From positions 1 to 64,000 of the forward strand of contig JANXVG010000029.1 in assembly GCA_025351795.1 (NCBI GenBank): a DNA stretch of 64,000 nucleotides. The letters run 5' to 3'. Of the stretch, positions 15,812 to 27,014 are shown one piece after another. Position 1 is the first letter of the stretch; every line of letters starts with the position of its first letter. The notes under the pieces were generated by a model. The model saw nothing but the letters and a program-made list of their open reading frames with translations, searched no databases and was not told where the DNA came from. The position numbers were made by a program, and so were the translations under genes. Origin of the DNA: Salinibacterium sp. GTDB lineage: Bacteria > Actinomycetota > Actinomycetes > Actinomycetales > Microbacteriaceae.

Positions 15812-18800
15812 CTAGTTGTACGTTCCTGGCGTATAGTCATCCGACGAGAAGCTGTCGAAGTCGACGAAACTGAGGTCGGCCTCACTGAACGTCGAGTCAT
15901 CAGTGAAAATGCGGTTCGGATAACGCTCCGCTTTCGCCTCTTCTGTCGCCTCCACCGAAACGTCGCGGTACTTTGCGAGTCCGGTGCCAGCAGGGATGAG
16001 CTTGCCGATGATGACGTTCTCTTTGAGGCCCCTGAGCGGGTCGGACTTGCCTTCCATAGCGGCCTGAGTCAGAACGCGCGTGGTCTCCTGGAACGACGCC
16101 GCCGACAACCACGATTCGGTTGCGAGAGATGCCTTGGTGATACCCATGACCTCCTGGCGGCCTTCGGCGGGCTTCTTACCCTCCATGACCGCGGCGCGGC
16201 TGACCGCCGTGAAACGAGCGCGGTCAACAAGCTCACCCGGAAGCAACTCGGTGTCACCGTGGTCAACGACCGTCACCTTACGAAGCATCTGGCGCACAAT
16301 GACCTCAATGTGCTTGTCGTGGATGGGCACACCCTGCGACCGGTAGACGCCCTGCACACCGTCGACGAGGTGTAGCTGCACCGCACGCACACCCTTGACG
16401 CGGAGAACTTCCTTCGGGTCGAGATTTCCGACGTGAAGCTGGGTGCCGAGTGCAACGCGCTGGCCGTCTTCGATCAGGAGCGTCGCGCGGCGAAGCACAG
16501 GATAGGCGATCGGCTCGTCACCGTTATCTGGAGTCAGGATCAGGCGACGAGCGCGATCCGTGTCTTCAATGGTGATGATTCCGTCAGCCTCGGCGATCGG
16601 GGAGGCACCCTTAGGGGTGCGAGCCTCGAACAGTTCGGTGACGCGCGGAAGGCCCTGGGTGATGTCGTCAGCAGACGCCACACCACCGGTGTGGAAAGTA
16701 CGCATCGTGAGCTGAGTACCCGGCTCGCCGATCGACTGGGCGGCGATGATGCCGACGGCCTCGCCGATGTCGACCAAGAGTCCGGTCGCAAGCGACCGAC
16801 CATAACAGACAGCACACACACCGACAGCAGACTCACACGTGAGCACCGAGCGCACCTTGACCTGCTCAACACCGGCAGCGATGAGCATTTCGATGAGCAC
16901 GTCGCCAATATCACTTCCGGCTTCTGCAACAACCTTGCCGGCGGCATCCTTAGCGTCCTCAGCGAGGCTGCGTGCGTACACCGAATTCTCAACGTTGGAG
17001 TCACGAACCAATTGGCCACTCGCATCCTTCGCCGCGATCGCCAAGTCAAGGCCTTTTGACGTGCCGCAGTCGTCTTCGCGGATGATGACATCCTGCGAGA
17101 CGTCGACGAGTCGACGCGTGAGGTACCCCGAGTCCGCCGTACGAAGAGCGGTATCTGCCAGTCCTTTACGAGCGCCGTGGGTGGAGATGAAGTACTCGGC
17201 GACGGTCAGGCCCTCCTTATAGGAGTGCACGATCGGGCGAGGAATGATCTCACCCTTCGGGTTCGACACGAGCCCACGCATCCCGGCGATTTGGCGCACC
17301 TGCATCCAGTTACCACGAGCACCCGACGACACCATTCGATTGATGTTGTTGTCTGCCGCGAAGTTCGCCTGCATCGCGTCGGCAACCTCTGTGGTCGCCT
17401 TGTTCCAGATCTCGATGAGCTCCTGGCGACGCTCGGCATCTGTCGTAAGGCCCTTGTCGAACTGGTCTTGTACCTTCGCCGCAAGCTTCTCGTAGGTGGC
17501 GATGATTTCTGGCTTGTTCGGCGGAGTCACAATGTCAGACAGCGCAACCGTCACACCGCTTCGGGTCGCCCAGTGGAACCCGGCATCCTTGATGCGGTCG
17601 AGCGCAGCGGCAACTTCAACCTTGGGGTAGCGCTCGGCCAGGTCGTTGACGATGGCCGAGATCTGGCCCTTGTCTGCGACAGCCTCGACATAGGGGTAAT
17701 CGGCAGGAAGTGCCTCGTTGAACAGTGCTCGACCGAGGGTCGTGTTCATGAGTACTGTCTTGCCCTGCTCGAAGCCCTCGGGAGCCTCGCCGGCTGCGAA
17801 GTGCAGGTTCTCGAGACGGATGCGCACCTTCGCGTTGAGGTCCAGCGAGTGCTGGTCGAACGCGAGGATTGCTTCTGCGACGGATGAGAATGCCCGGCCT
17901 TCGCCCGTAACGCTGTCCTTCAACGTGGTCAGGTGGTGCAGACCGATGATCATGTCCTGGGTGGGCAAGGTCACCGGGCGACCGTCTGACGGCTTGAGGA
18001 TGTTGTTCGATGCGAGCATCAGGATGCGCGCCTCGGCCTGCGCCTCGACGGACAACGGTAGATGAACCGCCATCTGGTCACCGTCGAAGTCGGCGTTGAA
18101 CGCCGCACACACGAGCGGATGGAGCTGGATTGCCTTGCCCTCGACGAGCTGTGGCTCGAAGGCCTGGATGCCCAAGCGGTGCAAGGTAGGCGCGCGGTTC
18201 AGGAGCACGGGGCGCTCGCGAATGATCTCCTCGAGCACATCCCAGACCTGCGGGCGTGAACGCTCGACCATGCGCTTAGCACTCTTGATATTCTGCGCGT
18301 GGCTGAGGTCGATGAGTCGCTTGATGACGAACGGCTTGAACAACTCGAGTGCCATCTGCTTCGGAAGTCCACACTGGTGCAGCTTGAGTTGCGGTCCAAC
18401 GATGATGACGGAACGACCCGAGTAGTCAACGCGCTTGCCGAGCAGGTTCTGACGGAACCGGCCCTGCTTGCCCTTGAGCATGTCACTCAGTGACTTGAGC
18501 GCGCGGTTGCCAGTACCCGTCACGGGGCGACCGCGGCGACCGTTGTCGAACAGCGCGTCAACGGCTTCCTGGAGCATGCGCTTTTCGTTATTCACGATGA
18601 TCTCGGGAGCACCGAGGTCGAGCAGCCGGCGACGGCGGTTGTTGCGGTTGATCACACGACGGTAGAGGTCGTTAAGGTCGGAGGTCGCGAAGCGGCCACC
18701 GTCGAGCTGCACCATTGGGCGCAGTTCCGGCGGGATGACCGGCACCACTTCGAGAACCATAGCGGCCGGCGAGTTGCCGGTCTGCAGGAACGAGTTGACC

Positions 18801-19693
18801 ACGCGCAGTCGCTTGATCGCGCGGATCTTCTTCTGGCCCTTACCGTTAGCGATCTGGTCGTGGAGCTCAATGCTCTCCGCGTCGAGGTCGAAGGCTTGCA
18901 GGCGCTTTTGGATAGCCTCGGCACCCATGTACGCCTCGAAATAGATGCCGAAGCGGTCTTGAAGATCGTGGAATACGGCATCCTCAGGCTTGAGGTGACC
19001 GACCTTGAGCGTGCGGAAGTCTTCCCAGACACGCTCGAGCTGGGCGATCTGCTCATCGAACGACTTGCGGGCCTGCCCCATCTCCTTCTCGGCGCCATCT
19101 TTCGTGCGACGCTTCTGGTCGCTCTTGGCACCTTCAGCTTCGAGAGCGGCAAGGTCTTCTTCGAGCTTCGAGAGTCGCTCTGCGATGCGAGCATCGCGCT
19201 GGCCCTCGAGTGTCTTGATCTCAAGGCGGAGCTCGTTCTCGAGACCGGGCAGGTCTGCATGACGGCCCTCTTCATCCACCGAGATGATCATGTACGCGGC
19301 GAAGTAGATGACCTTCTCGAGGTCTTTCGGCGCCATGTCGAGCAGATAGCCGAGTCGACTCGGCACACCCTTGAAGTACCAGATGTGCGTGACCGGAGCA
19401 GCGAGCTCAATGTGCCCCATGCGCTCACGGCGTACCGAGGACTTGGTGACCTCTACCCCACAGCGCTCGCACACGATGCCTTTGAAGCGCACTCGCTTGT
19501 ACTTTCCACACGAGCACTCCCAGTCCCGTGACGGACCGAAGATCTGCTCACCGAATAGGCCGTCTCTCTCTGGCTTGAGCGTTCGGTAGTTGATTGTCTC
19601 TGGCTTCTTTACCTCACCGTGTGACCAACGACGGATGTCGTCTGCGGTCGCGAGGCCAATCTTGATTTCGTCAAACGCGTGAACGTCGAGCAA
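15812..19693 (-). CDS. rpoC: RNA polymerase beta-prime subunit
   Basis: RpoC forms one jaw of RNA polymerase and carries the catalytic magnesium site. The 1293-residue product has the actinobacterial length. Zinc site 1 is [11 protein letters not shown] and CERCG (about 60-78), the catalytic loop [12 protein letters not shown] lies near 535, and the bridge-helix/trigger-loop region and second zinc site ([13 protein letters not shown]) follow. The start codon is [23 protein letters not shown] is the conserved family N-terminus and GAGAGAAGAAG upstream can serve as ribosome site. It lies 69 bases after rpoB and is followed by a strong terminator. Confidence 0.99.
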   Translation of the reverse strand: MLDVHAFDEIKIGLATADDIRRWSHGEVKKPETINYRTLKPERDGLFGEQIFGPSRDWECSCGKYKRVRFKGIVCERCGVEVTKSSVRRERMGHIELAAPVTHIWYFKGVPSRLGYLLDMAPKDLEKVIYFAAYMIISVDEEGRHADLPGLENELRLEIKTLEGQRDARIAERLSKLEEDLAALEAEGAKSDQKRRTKDGAEKEMGQARKSFDEQIAQLERVWEDFRTLKVGHLKPEDAVFHDLQDRFGIYFEAYMGAEAIQKRLQAFDLDAESIELHDQIANGKGQKKIRAIKRLRVVNSFLQTGNSPAAMVLEVVPVIPPELRPMVQLDGGRFATSDLNDLYRRVINRNNRRRRLLDLGAPEIIVNNEKRMLQEAVDALFDNGRRGRPVTGTGNRALKSLSDMLKGKQGRFRQNLLGKRVDYSGRSVIIVGPQLKLHQCGLPKQMALELFKPFVIKRLIDLSHAQNIKSAKRMVERSRPQVWDVLEEIIRERPVLLNRAPTLHRLGIQAFEPQLVEGKAIQLHPLVCAAFNADFDGDQMAVHLPLSVEAQAEARILMLASNNILKPSDGRPVTLPTQDMIIGLHHLTTLKDSVTGEGRAFSSVAEAILAFDQHSLDLNAKVRIRLENLHFAAGEAPEGFEQGKTVLMNTTLGRALFNEALPADYPYVEAVADKGQISAIVNDLAERYPKVEVAAALDRIKDAGFHWATRSGVTVALSDIVTPPNKPEIIATYEKLAAKVQDQFDKGLTTDAERRQELIEIWNKATTEVADAMQANFAADNNINRMVSSGARGNWMQVRQIAGMRGLVSNPKGEIIPRPIVHSYKEGLTVAEYFISTHGARKGLADTALRTADSGYLTRRLVDVSQDVIIREDDCGTSKGLDLAIAAKDASGQLVRDSNVENSVYARSLAEDAKDAAGKVVAEAGSDIGDVLIEMLIAAGVEQVKVRSVLTCESAVGVCAVCYGRSLATGLLVDIGEAVGIIAAQSIGEPGTQLTMRTFHTGGVASADDITQGLPRVTELFEARTPKGASPIAEADGIITIEDTDRARRLILTPDNGDEPIAYPVLRRATLLIEDGQRVALGTQLHVGNLDPKEVLRVKGVRAVQLHLVDGVQGVYRSQGVPIHDKHIEVIVRQMLRKVTVVDHGDTELLPGELVDRARFTAVSRAAVMEGKKPAEGRQEVMGITKASLATESWLSAASFQETTRVLTQAAMEGKSDPLRGLKENVIIGKLIPAGTGLAKYRDVSVEATEEAKAERYPNRIFTDDSTFSEADLSFVDFDSFSSDDYTPGTYN

Positions 19694-19762
19694 TGTCTTC
19701 TTCTCTCTTAGAAAAAAGCTTTGTAGCTAGTAAGCGGGGTCGCGACGAAGGGAGCTATCAGC

Positions 19763-22700
19763 TCAGATCTCATCAATGGACGATGATTCAAACCGCGTGG
19801 AGATATTGATGCCGAGCTCTTCCGCTGCACGGAAGACCTCGTCGTCCGTGTCGCGCAGGTTGACCGCAGAGCCGTCGGCCGAGAGAACCTCGACGTTCAG
19901 GCACAGCGACTGCATCTCCTTAATCAAAACCTTGAAGCTCTCGGGAATACCGGGCTCCTGGATGTTCTCGCCCTTGACGATGGCCTCATACACCTTGACG
20001 CGGCCCAGGATGTCGTCAGACTTGATGGTCAAAAGCTCCTGGAGCGCGTACGCGGCACCGTATGCCTCGAGCGCCCAGACCTCCATCTCACCGAATCGCT
20101 GGCCACCGAACTGTGCCTTACCACCGAGTGGCTGTTGGGTGATCATCGAGTACGGACCGGTCGAGCGTGCGTGGATCTTGTCATCGACGAGGTGGTGGAG
20201 CTTCAGGATGTACATGTAGCCCACAGACACGGGCTCGGGGAACGGCTCGCCGGAGCGGCCGTCGAAGAGACGGGTCTTGCCGGTTGAGTCAATCAGACGC
20301 TCACCGTCGCGGGTGAGGGTCGTCGAGTCGAGCAGACCCGCGATTTCCTCTTCAAGGGCACCATCGAACACCGGGGTGGCGACCTTGGTTCCTGGAGCAG
20401 CACTGAGCGCATCATCCGGAATCTTCGCGGCCCACTTCGGGTGCCCCTTGACCTCCCAGCCCTGCTTCGCGACCCAACCAAGGTGGGTCTCGAGCACTTG
20501 GCCGAAGTTCATACGGCCGGGAATGCCCAGTGGGTTCAGGATGACGTCGACGGGGGTACCGTCGGCGAGGAACGGCATGTCCTCTACCGGCAGGATCTTC
20601 GAAATAACACCCTTGTTTCCGTGACGACCAGCGAGCTTGTCACCAGCGGTGATCTTGCGCTTCTGGGCGATATAGACGACAACGCGTTGGTTGACGCCCG
20701 AGCCGAGCTCGTCGTCGTTGTCGGCGTTGAACTCCTTCACGGCAATGATCGTGCCCTCTTCACCGTGCGGAACCTTGAGAGAGGTGTCTCGAACCTCGCG
20801 GCTCTTCTCGTTGAAGATCGCGCGCAGTAGCCGCTCCTCGGCCGAGAGCTCGGTCTCGCCCTTGGGCGTCACCTTGCCGACCAAGATGTCGCCCGGGCGA
20901 ACCTCGGCACCGATGCGGATGATGCCGCGCTCGTCGAGGTCGGCGAGAAGCTCAGGGCTCACGTTCGGCAGATCGCGAGTGATCTCTTCCTTACCGAGCT
21001 TGGTGTCGCGCGCATCCACTTCGTATTCCTCGATGTGGATCGAGGAGAGCGTGTCGTCTTTCACCAGATTCTGGCTCAGGATGATCGCGTCTTCGAAGTT
21101 GTGACCTTCCCACGGCATGAACGCCACAAGGAGGTTCTTGCCGAGAGCCAGCTCGCCGTTCTCCGTCGCGGGGCCATCTGCAAGAACCTGACCCTGCTCA
21201 ACACGGTCGCCCGCGCTCACGATGACGCGGTTGTTGTAGCTCGTGCCCTGGTTAGAGCGGTCGAACTTGCGCAGATAGTAGTCTTGCGTGCCGCCCTCGT
21301 CCAGCTGAATGGTGACGACGTCGGCCGAGACCTCGGAGACGATACCCGCCTTGTCGGCCGTGATGACATCCCCCGCGTCGATGGCCGCGAAGCCCTCCAT
21401 ACCGGTTCCGACGAGCGGCGACTCGCTACGCAGCAACGGCACTGCCTGACGCTGCATGTTGGCACCCATGAGGGCGCGGTTCGCGTCATCGTGCTCGAGG
21501 AACGGGATGAGCGAGGTCGCGACGGACACCATCTGGCGCGGCGAGACATCCATGTATCCGATCTGCTCGGTGGGGATCAGGTCGACCTCACCGCCCTTCT
21601 TGCGCGCCAGAACGCGGGGCTCGGCGAAGTGCGAGTCCGGCGTAAGCGGCGCGTTGGCTTGAGCCACCACGAAGTCGTCTTCTTCACTCGCGGTGAGGTA
21701 GTCGATCTTCTCCGACACCTTGCCATTACTGACGCGGCGGTACGGGGTCTCAATGAATCCGAATGCGTTGATGCGAGCGAACGATGCGAGAGACCCGATA
21801 AGGCCGATGTTCGGGCCTTCCGGGGTCTCGATCGGGCACATGCGACCGTAGTGCGAGGGGTGAACGTCACGTACCTCGACACCGGCACGCTCCCGTGACA
21901 GACCGCCAGGCCCCAACGCACTCAGGCGACGCTTGTGGGTGAGCCCAGCGAGCGGGTTGTTCTGGTCCATGAACTGGCTCAACTGCGATGTTCCGAAGAA
22001 CTCCTTGATCGCCGCGACGACGGGACGCACGTTGATCAGGGTCTGCGGGGTTATCGCTTCGATGTCCTGCGTGGTCATGCGCTCGCGAACGACGCGCTCC
22101 ATGCGCGAGAGACCGGTGCGCACCTGATTCTGGATGAGTTCGCCGACGGCGCGGATGCGACGGTTACCGAAGTGGTCAATGTCGTCCACATCGAGACGCA
22201 CATCTACCTTCTTGCCATCGCGGATGCCCTTGATAGTCGAGAGGCTGTTGTCGTGGACCGTTACATAGGGGGCGGTCTCGTCGTGGAGGGCCACGAGGTA
22301 CTTGATCGTCGCGAGAATGTCTTCGATGCTCAGCACCGAGTTCTTCAGTTCGGCGTCGATGCCCAGCTTGCGGTTGATCTTGTAACGACCGACCTTTGCG
22401 AGGTCATAACGCTTCGGGTTGAAATAGAAGTTGTCGAGCAGGGCCCGTGCGGCCTCGGCGGCAACCTGCTCGCCCGGGCGCAGCTTGCGGTAGATGTCTT
22501 TGAGGGCCTCATCCTTGGTCAGGATGTTATCTTTCTCGAGGGTCAGGGCGATCGAAGGGAAGCCTTCGAACTCCGTGAGGATCTCCTCGCTCGTGAGGCC
22601 GAGAGCCTTCAAAAAGACCGTGACAGACTGCTTGCGCTTGCGGTCGATGCGCACGCCGACCTGGTCGCGCTTGTCGATCTCGAACTCGAGCCAGGCACCA

Positions 22701-23305
22701 CGGCTCGGGATGATGCGAGCCGAGTAGATGTCTTTGTCAGAGAGCTTCTCCGGGGCGCGGTCGAAGTAGACGCCCGGCGAGCGCACGAGCTGCGACACCA
22801 CGACACGCTCGGTGCCGTTGATGATGAACGTGCCCTTTTCCGTCATGAGTGGGAAGTCGCCCATGAAGACGGTCTGCGTCTTGATCTCACCGGTGAGGTG
22901 GTTCATGAACTCGGCGTTGACGTACAGCGGAGCCGCAAACGTCTTACCGCGCTCCTTGCACTCATCGATCGAGTACTTGGGCTCTTCGAGCTCCGGCCCG
23001 GTGAAGGAGAGCTGCATGGTTTCGCCGAGGTCTTCGATGGGAGAAATCTCTTCGAAGATCTCATCGAGTCCACTACGCGTCGGAAGGTCGGTGCGGCCTT
23101 GAGCCAGACCTTCCTCAACGCGCCTTTTCCAGATGTCGTTTCCGACGAGCCAGTCGAAGCTCTCGGTCTGCAACGCGAGCAGATCCGGAACCGTCAGGTT
23201 GTCGGTGATCTTTGCGAACGAAAGCCGCGATGCTCCGCGGCCGTTCTTAGGAGACACACTCTTTTTTGATGAACCGGTGGTGGACGCAGTGCGCGCAGCA
23301 GCCAA
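19763..23305 (-). CDS. rpoB: RNA polymerase beta subunit
   Basis: RpoB contributes the second half of the polymerase active centre and the rifampicin pocket. The track ORF (1286 residues) extends far into the leader; I place the start at the TTG at 23305 ([16 protein letters not shown]), which has a perfect GGAGG eight bases upstream and gives 1180 residues, the normal size. The rifampicin cluster reads [20 protein letters not shown] and RLSALGPGG, with wild-type Asp, His and Ser at the common resistance positions, so a sensitive polymerase is predicted. It forms an operon with rpoC. A candidate promoter lies about 175 bases upstream. Confidence 0.98.
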   Translation of the reverse strand: MAAARTASTTGSSKKSVSPKNGRGASRLSFAKITDNLTVPDLLALQTESFDWLVGNDIWKRRVEEGLAQGRTDLPTRSGLDEIFEEISPIEDLGETMQLSFTGPELEEPKYSIDECKERGKTFAAPLYVNAEFMNHLTGEIKTQTVFMGDFPLMTEKGTFIINGTERVVVSQLVRSPGVYFDRAPEKLSDKDIYSARIIPSRGAWLEFEIDKRDQVGVRIDRKRKQSVTVFLKALGLTSEEILTEFEGFPSIALTLEKDNILTKDEALKDIYRKLRPGEQVAAEAARALLDNFYFNPKRYDLAKVGRYKINRKLGIDAELKNSVLSIEDILATIKYLVALHDETAPYVTVHDNSLSTIKGIRDGKKVDVRLDVDDIDHFGNRRIRAVGELIQNQVRTGLSRMERVVRERMTTQDIEAITPQTLINVRPVVAAIKEFFGTSQLSQFMDQNNPLAGLTHKRRLSALGPGGLSRERAGVEVRDVHPSHYGRMCPIETPEGPNIGLIGSLASFARINAFGFIETPYRRVSNGKVSEKIDYLTASEEDDFVVAQANAPLTPDSHFAEPRVLARKKGGEVDLIPTEQIGYMDVSPRQMVSVATSLIPFLEHDDANRALMGANMQRQAVPLLRSESPLVGTGMEGFAAIDAGDVITADKAGIVSEVSADVVTIQLDEGGTQDYYLRKFDRSNQGTSYNNRVIVSAGDRVEQGQVLADGPATENGELALGKNLLVAFMPWEGHNFEDAIILSQNLVKDDTLSSIHIEEYEVDARDTKLGKEEITRDLPNVSPELLADLDERGIIRIGAEVRPGDILVGKVTPKGETELSAEERLLRAIFNEKSREVRDTSLKVPHGEEGTIIAVKEFNADNDDELGSGVNQRVVVYIAQKRKITAGDKLAGRHGNKGVISKILPVEDMPFLADGTPVDVILNPLGIPGRMNFGQVLETHLGWVAKQGWEVKGHPKWAAKIPDDALSAAPGTKVATPVFDGALEEEIAGLLDSTTLTRDGERLIDSTGKTRLFDGRSGEPFPEPVSVGYMYILKLHHLVDDKIHARSTGPYSMITQQPLGGKAQFGGQRFGEMEVWALEAYGAAYALQELLTIKSDDILGRVKVYEAIVKGENIQEPGIPESFKVLIKEMQSLCLNVEVLSADGSAVNLRDTDDEVFRAAEELGINISTRFESSSIDEI

Positions 23306-23477
23306 GGAAATAACCTCCGTGGGCCCCGTCGGGCCCTCATGGTCAGCAGTGAACACTGACTGTCGGTAGTGAATATGCACCCCAGGACCTAATCGAAGGT
23401 CCACCCCGCCGCTATACTCGGGGCGCACCGGCCGTCCGCAATATGACGACACGAGTTGACTGGAAGCGCAAGGTTCA

Positions 23478-23507
23478 ACTATAGGACGACTCGGGCCCTG
23501 TTGTCCA
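23478..23507 (-). promoter_or_regulatory. Candidate rpoBC promoter
   Basis: On the minus strand TGGACA (complement of 23502-23507) is followed after 18 bases by TATAGT (complement of 23478-23483). Both hexamers match the sigma-70 consensus at five of six positions. Transcription from here would give a leader of about 165 bases before the rpoB TTG start. Confidence 0.55.
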
Positions 23508-23537
23508 GTTGATTCTTGACCTCTTTCGAGGATTGAG

Positions 23538-24557
23538 CTATAAGGACCGGCTCGCACCGAGTGTTCGGGCTCTTTTCTTATACGCGAGCGCGGCGAGCGC
23601 TTCCCAGATGAGCCGATGCGCATTGTTGACCGTGAGGTCAGCGTGGTCGTATGGCGGACTCACCTCCATGATGTCGAACGCGACCACGTCGGTCTCGAGC
23701 ACGAGTCTGCGAACGATCCGCAAGAGGTCGATGGGGGTGAAGCCGCCGGGTTCTGGTGTTCCCGTCGCCGGGGCGAAGGCGGGGTCGAGCACGTCAATGT
23801 CGATGGAAATATAGATCTTGTCTGCGCGCTGTTTCGCAGCGGCGACCACATCGTCGAGCACGGCCTTGACTCCACGTTCCCAGAACTCCTGCATCATGAA
23901 GTGCCGCAGACCGTGGTCTCGCATCCACTTCTGGTCCTCCTCGCCCGGCCAGTAGCCACGAAGACCGACCTGAATGAAGTTCGGGCCCGGAATAGCCCCA
24001 GACTCGATGAGGCGGCGCATGGGCGTGCCGTGGCTCGCGAGGTTTCCTTCGATGATGTTCGCGGTATCGGCGTGCGCGTCGAAATGGATCATGGTGACAT
24101 TGCCGAAGCCGTGATACTCGGCCACGGCCGTCGCAGCCGGCCACGTGATCGAGTGGTCGCCGCCGATGATGACCGGGATGATGCCCCGACTCGACACGTC
24201 GTTCACGCGATCGTAGATGGCCTTCTTCGAGAGCTCCCACTTGCCGTGACTCGTGATGGCATCCCCGTAGTCCACGACTTCGAGATGATCAAACATCTCA
24301 ATGCCAAGATCGAGATGATAGGTGCCGGGGTCATATGAATCAGCCCGCAGTGCACGCGGACCGAACCTGGCACCTGGCCGATTGGTGGTGTTGTCGTCCC
24401 ACGGGGCACCGACGATCGCCACGTCGGGCTGCCATTCGTCGAGCTGCGACGGCTCGGTGAGGAACGGCCGCATGCCGAAGGTCGCTGGCCCAACATAGGA
24501 CGCAGCGTCGAGCTGGGCGCGGAGACCGGGCGGAATGTAACGCTGGGGTTCTTGCAT
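23538..24557 (-). CDS. Agmatinase-family ureohydrolase
   Basis: Ureohydrolases remove urea from guanidino compounds (agmatine, guanidinobutyrate and others) with a two-manganese centre. The 339-residue product keeps all metal ligands: GGDHSITW (about 148), HFDAHADT (about 173) and [22 protein letters not shown] (about 252). The last motif is typical of agmatinase-like enzymes and not of arginase. The substrate cannot be fixed from sequence; guanidinobutyrase or guanidine hydrolase activity is possible. The gene is divergent from a spermidine-synthase-like gene, which fits putrescine supply to polyamine synthesis. It has no Shine-Dalgarno site. A TACGCT box (complement of 24564-24569) sits six bases before the ATG, as in leaderless actinobacterial genes. 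Confidence 0.88.
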   Translation of the reverse strand: MQEPQRYIPPGLRAQLDAASYVGPATFGMRPFLTEPSQLDEWQPDVAIVGAPWDDNTTNRPGARFGPRALRADSYDPGTYHLDLGIEMFDHLEVVDYGDAITSHGKWELSKKAIYDRVNDVSSRGIIPVIIGGDHSITWPAATAVAEYHGFGNVTMIHFDAHADTANIIEGNLASHGTPMRRLIESGAIPGPNFIQVGLRGYWPGEEDQKWMRDHGLRHFMMQEFWERGVKAVLDDVVAAAKQRADKIYISIDIDVLDPAFAPATGTPEPGGFTPIDLLRIVRRLVLETDVVAFDIMEVSPPYDHADLTVNNAHRLIWEALAALAYKKRARTLGASRSL

Positions 24558-24561
24558 GCGC

Positions 24562-24873
24562 TCAGCGTAGTTCGACGATCGCCACTCTCATCGATTCGAT
24601 ACGGCCGACGATGACCTTCACGAAGGGCTCTGGAACGCCAACCCCCACGAGGGCAGTGGCAAGATGCTCAAGAGCCACGGTGTACGCCTCATCGGTGATC
24701 CCGAGACCGCGATGGGACTCGCGCATGCTGCGACCGTCGTAGTGCTCCGGTCCGCCGAGGCCAACCCCGACAAATCACCGAGACAGCTCGGGGTCGGCGG
24801 TCATCCGCGCGTAGAAGATGTCGACGGCGCCGTCAACCGTGGGCTCACCCCCGATCACGTCAAAGACATTCAT
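24562..24873 (-). pseudogene. Broken group I truncated haemoglobin gene
   Basis: Reading the minus strand from the ATG at 24873, with a GGGGTGG ribosome site, gives MNVFDVIGGEPTVDGAVDIF and YARMTADPELSR. This is the N-terminal half of a group I truncated haemoglobin (TrHbN type) with the B10 tyrosine. An in-frame TGA follows at 24775-24777. The same frame then continues FVGVGLGGPEHYDGR, SMRESHRGLGITDEAY and onward to a TGA at 24562, including the proximal histidine (F8) segment. Compared with the family, roughly 17-20 residues of the E-helix region are missing exactly at the stop. The ORF track shows only a 60-residue piece (24775..24957). Two lesions in one short gene indicate decay. Confidence 0.75.
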
Positions 24874-24960
24874 GCACCACCCCGTGTAGTGAGCGTCGCC
24901 AACCACGCGACTGCTGAAAACGACCATTCCGAGGGCCAGCAGTTGTGGCAGGGTCATAGG

Positions 24961-25827
24961 GTGCCCGACTATCCATCACGCACCCTCGCGTTCAGCGGGC
25001 TGCGCGCCGAAATCCATCCAGACCGCTGGGTGCCGGGCGCGTTCACGCTTGTGGTGGATGGCACACCACAGTCCCACGTGAACCTCGACGACCCGTCACA
25101 ACTGTTCTTCGAATACATCCAGCGCATGGGGCACACCATCGACCAACTTGGGATGCCCGGCCAACCGCTTACCGCAGTGCACTTGGGGGCGGGGGCCCTG
25201 ACCATTCCGCGCTATGTCGAGGCGACACGCCCGGGTTCTCGCCAGCAGGTGATCGAGCTCGAGTCTGACCTCATGGACTTTGTTCGAGCCGAGCTGCCAT
25301 GGTCGAAGCGCGCACAGATTCGGGTGCGACACGGAGATGCCCGTGAGGTCGTTGCGAAGCTGCCGAACGGCTTGCTCGGGACGGTCGACCTCGTGGTCGT
25401 GGACGTCTTCAGCGGAGCGCGCACGCCCGCGCACATCACCAGCATCGAGTTCTACCGCACCATCGTTCCGCTGCTCAAGCCCGATGGGATCGTGCTCGTC
25501 AACGTCGCTGACGGCCCGGGCCTCGCATTCGCGCGTGGACAGGCCGCGACCCTCGTGGCTGCCATCGGAAACGTCGCGGCACTCGCGGAAACCCAGATTC
25601 TGAAGGGACGTCGCTTCGGCAACATCGTGCTGGTAGGGTCACCCGGTCCACTACCTCTCGAGTGGATGCCACGACTGCTTGCGGGCGGCCCGCACCCGTC
25701 GAAGGTGGTCGACGCCCGCGAGTTGCGCGAATTCATCGGTGGGGCATCCGTTGTCACGGATCTCACCGCGGTCAGGTCGCCACCGCCGTCCAAGGGCATC
25801 TTTCAGGTGCGGCCGGGGGGCGACTGA
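24961..25827 (+). CDS. Spermidine synthase-like aminopropyltransferase-fold protein
   Basis: A 288-residue protein of the SpeE-like Rossmann methyltransferase fold. Visible motifs are VHLGAGALTIPRYVEATRPG (cofactor-binding loop), VIELESDLMDFVRAEL (acidic residue after strand beta-2), RVRHGDAREVV and TVDLVVVDVFSGARTPAHI. The catalytic-loop Asp region is present, but the sequence belongs to the actinobacterial spermidine-synthase-like group whose true reaction is often untested. The track start at 24664 lies opposite the haemoglobin pseudogene; the GTG at 24961 (VPDYPSRTLAFSG) with an AGGG site upstream gives a normal length. The neighbouring divergent agmatinase-family gene suggests polyamine metabolism, which is inference. 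The following 291 bases (25828-26118) show no convincing gene or RNA. Confidence 0.75.
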   Translation: MPDYPSRTLAFSGLRAEIHPDRWVPGAFTLVVDGTPQSHVNLDDPSQLFFEYIQRMGHTIDQLGMPGQPLTAVHLGAGALTIPRYVEATRPGSRQQVIELESDLMDFVRAELPWSKRAQIRVRHGDAREVVAKLPNGLLGTVDLVVVDVFSGARTPAHITSIEFYRTIVPLLKPDGIVLVNVADGPGLAFARGQAATLVAAIGNVAALAETQILKGRRFGNIVLVGSPGPLPLEWMPRLLAGGPHPSKVVDARELREFIGGASVVTDLTAVRSPPPSKGIFQVRPGGD

Positions 25828-26118
25828 GGGTTCACTCGGTCGTGTGCTCACTGCGGGGCGTCGCCTTTTGTTCGCTTTTCAGGAGCTATCGGGTATCAGT
25901 CACAGCCGTTACCCCTACATCTCCCTCCAGCAGCTGATCCTCCGGAAAAGCGAGCACAAAGAGGCGGATGACGCAGCGACGGGGACGGGGCACGACCCGT
26001 CGACACGCGGAAACCATCCGGGTGCGGCTCTAGTCCCCCGAACGAGATCGATGGCTCAATCATTACCATCATCGTGGCCGATCCCTTTCTGAACGGCATC
26101 GGGAGTTAGCCTCGACAG

Positions 26119-26586
26119 GTGGCTGATCTTAACCGAGTGCGAACCTGGGCGGATGCCCTCATTGCGCTCCACCTCGACGCGGCCGAGTGGTCGTTCGGCT
26201 TCGACAACGCGAAGACCCGCGCTGGCCTGTGCAACTACACCGCAAAGCGCATCACGGTGTCAAAATACCTGGCCGCGCGCTACGGCGACGACGAAATTCA
26301 CCAAGTACTGCTGCACGAGGTAGCGCACGCGGTCGCGGGGACTCGTGCGGGTCACGGCCCTCAGTGGAAGGCCATTGCGCGCGCCCTCGGCTATGCCGGT
26401 AAGCGGCTGCATGACGGAGCGATCGCGAACGAGCTCGCCCCGTGGGTCGGCAACTGCCCGGCTGGCCATCTGCACTACCGCTATCGGCGCCCGTCGCGGC
26501 CGCTCGCGTGTGGCAAGTGTTCTCGCCGATTCGACATCGCGCATCTCATCGGGTGGCACCAGCGCGCGGTGTTAGGAGCGAGTTAG
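26119..26586 (+). CDS. SprT-like zinc metalloprotease domain protein
   Basis: A 155-residue protein with the SprT-like fold. The catalytic zinc motif is LLHEVAHAVAG with a downstream histidine (AGHGPQWKAIARALG), and a zinc-ribbon-like C-terminus follows (CPAGHLHYRYRRP, LACGKCSRRFD). Eukaryotic relatives (Spartan/SprTN) cut DNA-protein crosslinks; the bacterial role is not settled. It has no Shine-Dalgarno site. TAGCCT at 26107-26112 lies six bases before the GTG start, matching a leaderless promoter. It is convergent with the SRPBCC gene, with stops overlapping by four bases. Confidence 0.85.
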   Translation: MADLNRVRTWADALIALHLDAAEWSFGFDNAKTRAGLCNYTAKRITVSKYLAARYGDDEIHQVLLHEVAHAVAGTRAGHGPQWKAIARALGYAGKRLHDGAIANELAPWVGNCPAGHLHYRYRRPSRPLACGKCSRRFDIAHLIGWHQRAVLGAS

Positions 26587-26993
26587 AACCGCGAAGCAAT
26601 CGCCCCGATCACGTTCTTCCAGTGGCCGAGCATCATCTTGCGCTCGTCACGATCGGCGAGCTGTTCGTGGTGGAAGCCGATCGTCGTTCCCGTGGTGGCT
26701 TCGCGCACCGCGACCTGGAGGAGGGTGTCGTGCGGCCAGTCCTCCGGCCACCAGGTGATGCGAATCTTCGCGTTCGGGGTGCAGCTGCGTACCTCGCCGC
26801 GCACGCCATCCGTCGTCTGGTATGTCGCACCGGTATCAAGCAGAAGCGTCGTTTCGCCGAGCCACAGACTCACCCCGTCGCCGATAAGAAATTGCCAGAC
26901 GGCGGGCAGTAGGGCGTTCACGGTTTCGCGCACGCCGACCTCCCAGCCCTTGTCGTTAGTGCGTCGTGTGCTGTCTTCGCTCAAACCCGTCAT
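26583..26993 (-). CDS. SRPBCC (START/Bet v1-like) domain protein
   Basis: A 136-residue protein starting MTGLSEDSTRRTNDKGWEVG. The region IRITWWPEDWPHDTLLQVAV, then GTTIGFHHEQLADRDER and HWKNVIGAIASRF, is typical of the AHSA1-like/SRPBCC ligand-binding fold. The ligand and reaction are unknown. The ATG at 26993 is chosen because it abuts a perfect palindrome at 26994-27014 and because the ORF track extension to 27164 runs antisense through the CGNR gene. It is divergent from the CGNR gene, so the two are likely co-regulated from one site. The 3' end overlaps the sprT-like gene by four bases in convergent orientation. Confidence 0.8.
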   Translation of the reverse strand: MTGLSEDSTRRTNDKGWEVGVRETVNALLPAVWQFLIGDGVSLWLGETTLLLDTGATYQTTDGVRGEVRSCTPNAKIRITWWPEDWPHDTLLQVAVREATTGTTIGFHHEQLADRDERKMMLGHWKNVIGAIASRF

Positions 26994-27014
26994 GTAACCA
27001 ACTATATTGGTTAC
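26994..27014. promoter_or_regulatory. Palindromic leaderless divergent promoter/operator
   Basis: The 21 bases between the two divergent start codons are a perfect inverted repeat: GTAACCAA, CTATA, TTGGTTAC. On the plus strand TATATT (27003-27008) lies six bases before the GTG of the CGNR gene. On the minus strand TATAGT (complement of 27001-27006) lies seven bases before the ATG of the SRPBCC gene. Both genes would therefore be leaderless, and a dimer bound to the palindrome would cover both -10 boxes. The CGNR protein itself is a candidate ligand. Confidence 0.7.

Noticed and set aside
21935-23269. 444-codon plus-strand ORF opposite rpoB
   Set aside because: Shadow of the strongly conserved rpoB frame; no family features.
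23306-23623. ORF track extends rpoB by 106 codons upstream ([15 protein letters not shown]...)
   Set aside because: The extension has no RpoB homology, covers a good promoter (TGGACA/TATAGT) and is made unnecessary by a TTG start with a perfect GGAGG site.
25896-26099. 67-codon minus-strand ORF in the gap before the sprT-like gene
   Set aside because: No recognisable domain, poor start context, composition like non-coding DNA.
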